From NCBI GenBank assembly GCA_035276685.1, contig DATELK010000163.1, forward strand, positions 1-8,884: a stretch of 8,884 bases of DNA, written 5' to 3'. The translations under genes were made by a program, and so were the position numbers. The DNA comes from JACVRN01 sp035276685. GTDB taxonomy: Bacteria; Acidobacteriota; Blastocatellia; Pyrinomonadales; Pyrinomonadaceae. Below the pieces are notes generated by a model, which had not been told where the DNA came from, did not search any database, and worked only from the letters and a program-made list of their open reading frames with translations. Positions 6,339 to 8,884 of this stretch are shown in pieces (the first letter of the stretch is position 1; each line of letters opens with the position of its first letter).

Positions 6339-8285
6339 TTACTTTCCCTCAATATACGGGCGAGACTGGACTATGTAAATCTGGTCGCGCATGTAGGCCC
6401 ATTCTATGTCCTGCTCGCGGCCTGCGAAGATGCGCTTGATTTCGTTCGCCGCGCGCACAAGGCGTCTGACCACTTCGTCCGTCAGCACGGCGCGGTCGCC
6501 CGTGATTGGAACTTCGCGGACTCCGCCCTGCTCGTCGAAGGTCAGCAGGCTGTCTTCCGCCGAGCGGGTCAGCACCTGCACGGCGTTGGTGCGAGGACGA
6601 AAGAGAATCTGCTCGGCAATCTTCTTGCCCTCCACGACCTTAATGCCTAAGCCGCGCTTGGCGGAGATGTAGATGGTGCCGCGATTATCTTTGTCAAATG
6701 GGTCAGTGGTAATCATGACGCCGGAGCTTTCGGAGTTGATGCCCTCTTGCAGCAGCACGGCCATGAAGACCTTCGAGTGGTCTATCCCTGCGCGCTCGCG
6801 CGCCTCGTAAGCCTCGAAGTTCCAGAGCGAGGCCCAGACGGTCTTGACCGCTTCTATAATCGCATCGTCGCCGCGCACGTTCGGCACGGTGTCGTAGAGC
6901 CCCGCGCCGCTAAAGTTAGGAAGGTCTTCCGTGTTGGACGAGCTACGGACGAAGAGCCCCTTGCCCTGATACTCCTTTGCCACGCGTTCCAGAATCGCTG
7001 CCCTCAGCGCGGCGCTGAACTTCCCCTTCTGAAACCGCTCTCTCAGGTTAGTCAGGCGCTCGCGGCGGTAGGCCGGGTCGTGCACGAACCGCTGGTCGTC
7101 GCGCAGGAAAGTTATGAGGTCGTCAAGGCCGTTCTCTTTACTGAACTGGTCGTAGTAATAGAAGGGCACGGTGAAGCCCGGCGGGACGGAGATGCCGGAC
7201 AAGCGCGCCTTCATGACTTCACCAAGATTCGCGCTCTTAGCGCCGTAGGCTATGACGGACGCCGAGCGCTGCTCGCTCAAGGCGGCCAGCCGCTTCTCGC
7301 TGAGGTCAAAGCGCGGCGTCATCAACTTAAGCCGCTCTGCCTCCTTGCGCTGGTACTCCTTAATCTGCGAGAGGTCTGCGCGCTTGATGATGTACTGGTC
7401 GCGGCGTGTCTCGAAAGAGACCCACCACGTGTCGTACTGCTTCAGGATTTTGTCAGCGTCCTTGATGTAAGCGTTGGGAATGCCCCAGGACTTTGCCAGC
7501 AGGTTTATGTGCGAGAGAGGCGTCGAAGGCTTTGTGACGATGATGCCTGCCACGGGCGGGAGGTTCAAAGGCACTTCGCTTAAGACAAGTATCTCGTTTG
7601 CGCCTATCTCAACGTGGTCGTCCAGCTTGTCTATGATGTGTATGCGCCCTATGCCGCTCGCGAGATTCAAGCCCTGATAACCCTGCCCGCTCAGTATGTC
7701 GCTCTGAAGCACTCGCTCCATGCCAGCGAGCGCGGCGCTTGCTTCCTCCTGTCTCAGCGAGTTCGGCTTGTAGGCCACGGGCTCGAAGAAAGTCCTGTTG
7801 ATGACTTCGGACGCGAGCTTTATCAGGTCAGTCGGAATCAGGTCGCCTTCCCAGAACTCGAACGTCCATCGCTTGACGGTTGTTTGATAAGCGAGCGTGC
7901 CAAGTATGAAGCGGCGGTTGGGCTTCAGGTAGTTGTTCTCGAAAAACTCTTTCCCGCGCTCAAGCGAAAGATAAGTGCCGTTGACGAAATCCTTGTGAAA
8001 GGTGTAGCGGCGCGAGTTGACGTAATAAATCTTGTTCTTGTCCTGCCTGTCTATGACGAACATGGTGTGCGCCAGAGGGTTCGGCGTCTCGGAATTGTAG
8101 ACGCGCGCGATGCGGTCGAAATCCGCACGCGACTTTATCTCCGAGAGAGAGTTCGGTGCCCCCTGCTGCGCCGACGCCTCCGTGACGTAGACGGCCGTCA
8201 TCATTAACAGAATGAGCAGAGCCGTAGGCGCAAGCCTGAACTTTGCTAGACCCATTTTTCCAGACCTCTTCTTTTGTATCCTCAT
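6339..8285 (-). CDS. Exported dikinase-like protein: phosphohistidine domain followed by PPDK-type ATP-grasp domain
   Basis: This 648-residue protein would probably be labelled PEP synthase or PEP/pyruvate-binding protein, but the order of parts is different. Residues 1-39 form a signal peptide (hydrophobic ALLILLMMTAVYV, likely cut after Ala-Ser-Ala39). About 45-225 is a region I do not recognise. About 228-300 is a swivelling phosphohistidine domain with candidate His259 in STPLSHINLLAKSWGIPN (254-271). About 345-645 is a PPDK-type ATP-binding domain: GAKSANLGE with Lys350, VRSSSNTEDL with Arg447, SGAGLYDTVPNV (459-470), VWASLWN (483-489), DIEWA with Glu628 and VQSRP with Gln640. The PEP/pyruvate barrel of PEP synthase is absent. 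The order and several blocks resemble plant glucan, water dikinase, so phosphate transfer from ATP through His to an acceptor is inferred; the acceptor is unknown. ATG 8255 (residue 11), with GAGG upstream, is an alternative start. Confidence 0.9.
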   Translation of the reverse strand: MRIQKKRSGKMGLAKFRLAPTALLILLMMTAVYVTEASAQQGAPNSLSEIKSRADFDRIARVYNSETPNPLAHTMFVIDRQDKNKIYYVNSRRYTFHKDFVNGTYLSLERGKEFFENNYLKPNRRFILGTLAYQTTVKRWTFEFWEGDLIPTDLIKLASEVINRTFFEPVAYKPNSLRQEEASAALAGMERVLQSDILSGQGYQGLNLASGIGRIHIIDKLDDHVEIGANEILVLSEVPLNLPPVAGIIVTKPSTPLSHINLLAKSWGIPNAYIKDADKILKQYDTWWVSFETRRDQYIIKRADLSQIKEYQRKEAERLKLMTPRFDLSEKRLAALSEQRSASVIAYGAKSANLGEVMKARLSGISVPPGFTVPFYYYDQFSKENGLDDLITFLRDDQRFVHDPAYRRERLTNLRERFQKGKFSAALRAAILERVAKEYQGKGLFVRSSSNTEDLPNFSGAGLYDTVPNVRGDDAIIEAVKTVWASLWNFEAYEARERAGIDHSKVFMAVLLQEGINSESSGVMITTDPFDKDNRGTIYISAKRGLGIKVVEGKKIAEQILFRPRTNAVQVLTRSAEDSLLTFDEQGGVREVPITGDRAVLTDEVVRRLVRAANEIKRIFAGREQDIEWAYMRDQIYIVQSRPYIEGK

Positions 8286-8314
8286 AGAATCCTGGCGGGA
8301 GAGCCTGCGAGTTC

Positions 8315-8320
8315 ATTGTA
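8315..8320 (-). promoter_or_regulatory. Possible -10 element for the seven-gene unit
   Basis: The minus strand reads TACAAT here, five of six matches to the sigma70 -10 consensus. It stands about 30 bases before the dikinase-like ATG. No good -35 is found 16-18 bases upstream, where the GC-rich inverted repeat lies. It is the best candidate for the first gene of the unit, on sequence resemblance only. Confidence 0.35.
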
Positions 8321-8332
8321 CAACAAAAATAC

Positions 8333-8352
8333 CCGCCCGCTACCGCAGGCGG
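8333..8352. repeat. GC-rich imperfect inverted repeat in the divergent intergenic region
   Basis: CCGCC (8333-8337) pairs with GGCGG (8348-8352). Inside, after one C/A mismatch, GC pairs with GC around a TACC loop. Read on the minus strand in one frame it would encode Val-Pro-Pro-Ala-Val-Ala-Gly-Gly, a peptide string I recall as a hallmark of a dispersed GC-rich repeat in some acidobacterial genomes, often mistaken for coding sequence. It sits between the dikinase-like gene and rsmG, next to the candidate -10. Only one copy is in this window, so its repeat status is not shown by the window itself. Confidence 0.5.
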
Positions 8353-8380
8353 TACTGACCTGTCTTTTTCGTGTAAGCTT

Positions 8381-8384
8381 AGGG
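8381..8384 (+). promoter_or_regulatory. Ribosome-binding site of rsmG
   Basis: AGGG lies five bases before the ATG at 8390 and supports this start over later in-frame ATGs. The short length makes it a moderate site. Confidence 0.5.
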
Positions 8385-8389
8385 CCGCA

Positions 8390-8884
8390 ATGATAAGAGA
8401 GTCCGAAGCGTTGGAAAATTTCGTAGAGGCGCTCAAGCGACATGCGCCAGCGTTCGGCGCGCAGTTGAGCGGTGACGAGCTGAAGCGTCTGGGCGATTAC
8501 TACATGATGGTCAGCCGCTGGAACGCGCGGCTTCATCTGGTAGCGCCGTGCGCTCCCTCGGAGTTCGCCGTGCGCCACGTACTTGAATCCCTGACGGCGC
8601 TCCCCTTTATCTCCACGGACGCACGCGTCGTTGACGTAGGCTCAGGCGCGGGGCTTCCCATCATTCCCTGCCTCATAGCGCGTCGAGACATACGTGCCAC
8701 TCTAGTAGAAGCTTCGCAGAAGAAGGCAGTCTTCCTGCGCGAAGCATTGCGGCAAGTCGAAGCCTCTGCACGCGCCTCCGTCATCCCGAAGAGATTTGAA
8801 GAGACCGGCGCGCCGGAAGCCGAGTTCGTCACCGTCCGCGCCATAGAGCGCTTCACGGAGAAGTTTACGGAGCTTGTCGAATGG
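8390..8884 (+). CDS. rsmG: 16S rRNA (guanine-N7) methyltransferase RsmG, 3' end outside window
   Basis: RsmG (GidB) uses S-adenosylmethionine to methylate N7 of G527 (E. coli numbering) in 16S rRNA; its loss gives low-level streptomycin resistance in many bacteria. The frame begins at ATG 8390 and is open through the window end, giving 165 residues of a protein usually a little over 200 long. The SAM-binding motif reads VVDVGSGAGLP (80-90), followed by TLVEASQKKAVFLREALRQV (104-123) and the family TVRA box (148-151, Arg150). The N-terminal part has WNARLHLVAP (44-53) and RHVLESL (62-68), matching the WN.....NLT and RH..DSL blocks of the family. Canonical GFPGIPL is GLPIIPC here, with Ile91 in place of Gly, a small departure. 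It is transcribed away from the minus-strand unit. Confidence 0.94.
   Translation, partial: MIRESEALENFVEALKRHAPAFGAQLSGDELKRLGDYYMMVSRWNARLHLVAPCAPSEFAVRHVLESLTALPFISTDARVVDVGSGAGLPIIPCLIARRDIRATLVEASQKKAVFLREALRQVEASARASVIPKRFEETGAPEAEFVTVRAIERFTEKFTELVEW

Noticed and set aside
6747..7583. A 278-codon plus-strand open frame opposite the dikinase-like gene
   Set aside because: It is antisense to the conserved ATP-grasp region and has no recognisable features.
6339..8285. Naming the dikinase-like protein PEP synthase (ppsA)
   Set aside because: The PEP/pyruvate-binding barrel is missing, the domain order differs, and a signal peptide is present, so the classical reaction is not supported.
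8353..8370. Rho-independent terminator formed by the 8333-8352 hairpin and the downstream CTTTTTC
   Set aside because: The T-run starts more than ten bases after the stem, and a terminator immediately upstream of rsmG would make little sense in a divergent promoter region.
7960..8436. A 158-codon minus-strand frame crossing the divergent promoter region
   Set aside because: It is out of frame with the dikinase-like gene, crosses the non-coding gap and antisense rsmG, and includes the VPPAVAGG repeat translation, a usual sign of a false gene.
8533..8856. Minus-strand frame opposite rsmG
   Set aside because: The plus strand here encodes unmistakable RsmG motifs, and the antisense product is low in information.
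1..8884. Mobile element, CRISPR, phage or defence system
   Set aside because: No transposase, integrase, regularly spaced repeats, Cas, toxin-antitoxin or nuclease motifs were found; gene content looks chromosomal and house-keeping or envelope-related.

Overview
The window looks like chromosomal DNA of a moderately GC-rich Gram-negative bacterium, most plausibly an Acidobacteriota member of the Blastocatellia/Pyrinomonadaceae type. This placement is inference: several predicted exported proteins and lipoproteins, house-keeping genes in an unusual mixed order, and two intergenic inverted repeats that I recall from such genomes. No phage, transposase, CRISPR, tRNA or rRNA is visible.

Layout, left to right. 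A truncated gene of unknown function (1-131, minus) lies just downstream of a diguanylate cyclase with a degenerate receiver domain (172-1110, minus). A 257-base gap (1111-1367) follows, holding a long imperfect hairpin directly after the trpG stop codon and a possible promoter for the cyclase gene. From 1368 to 8285 seven genes run in one direction on the minus strand, with short gaps or overlaps, so they look like one transcription unit. In transcription order they are an exported dikinase-like protein, a small TPR-type lipoprotein, a short-chain dehydrogenase resembling peroxisomal 2,4-dienoyl-CoA reductase, trpE, an exported cyclophilin, an exported ankyrin-repeat protein and trpG. A 104-base divergent intergenic region (8286-8389) then separates this unit from rsmG (plus strand, 8390 to the window end, open at the 3' side).

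How the genes fit together. TrpE and TrpG would form anthranilate synthase, the first committed step of tryptophan synthesis, yet two exported-protein genes lie between them, joined by 4-base stop/start overlaps at trpE/cyclophilin and ankyrin/trpG. The other members are envelope proteins plus one probable fatty-acid oxidation enzyme. The unit therefore mixes amino-acid biosynthesis, lipid metabolism and cell-envelope functions, and no single pathway explains it.

The most unusual gene is the 648-residue dikinase-like protein. It has a signal peptide, an unrecognised N-terminal region, a phosphohistidine swivelling domain and then a C-terminal PPDK-type ATP-grasp domain, with no PEP/pyruvate barrel. 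That order is like plant glucan, water dikinase rather than PEP synthase, and an ATP-dependent enzyme in the envelope is biochemically puzzling.
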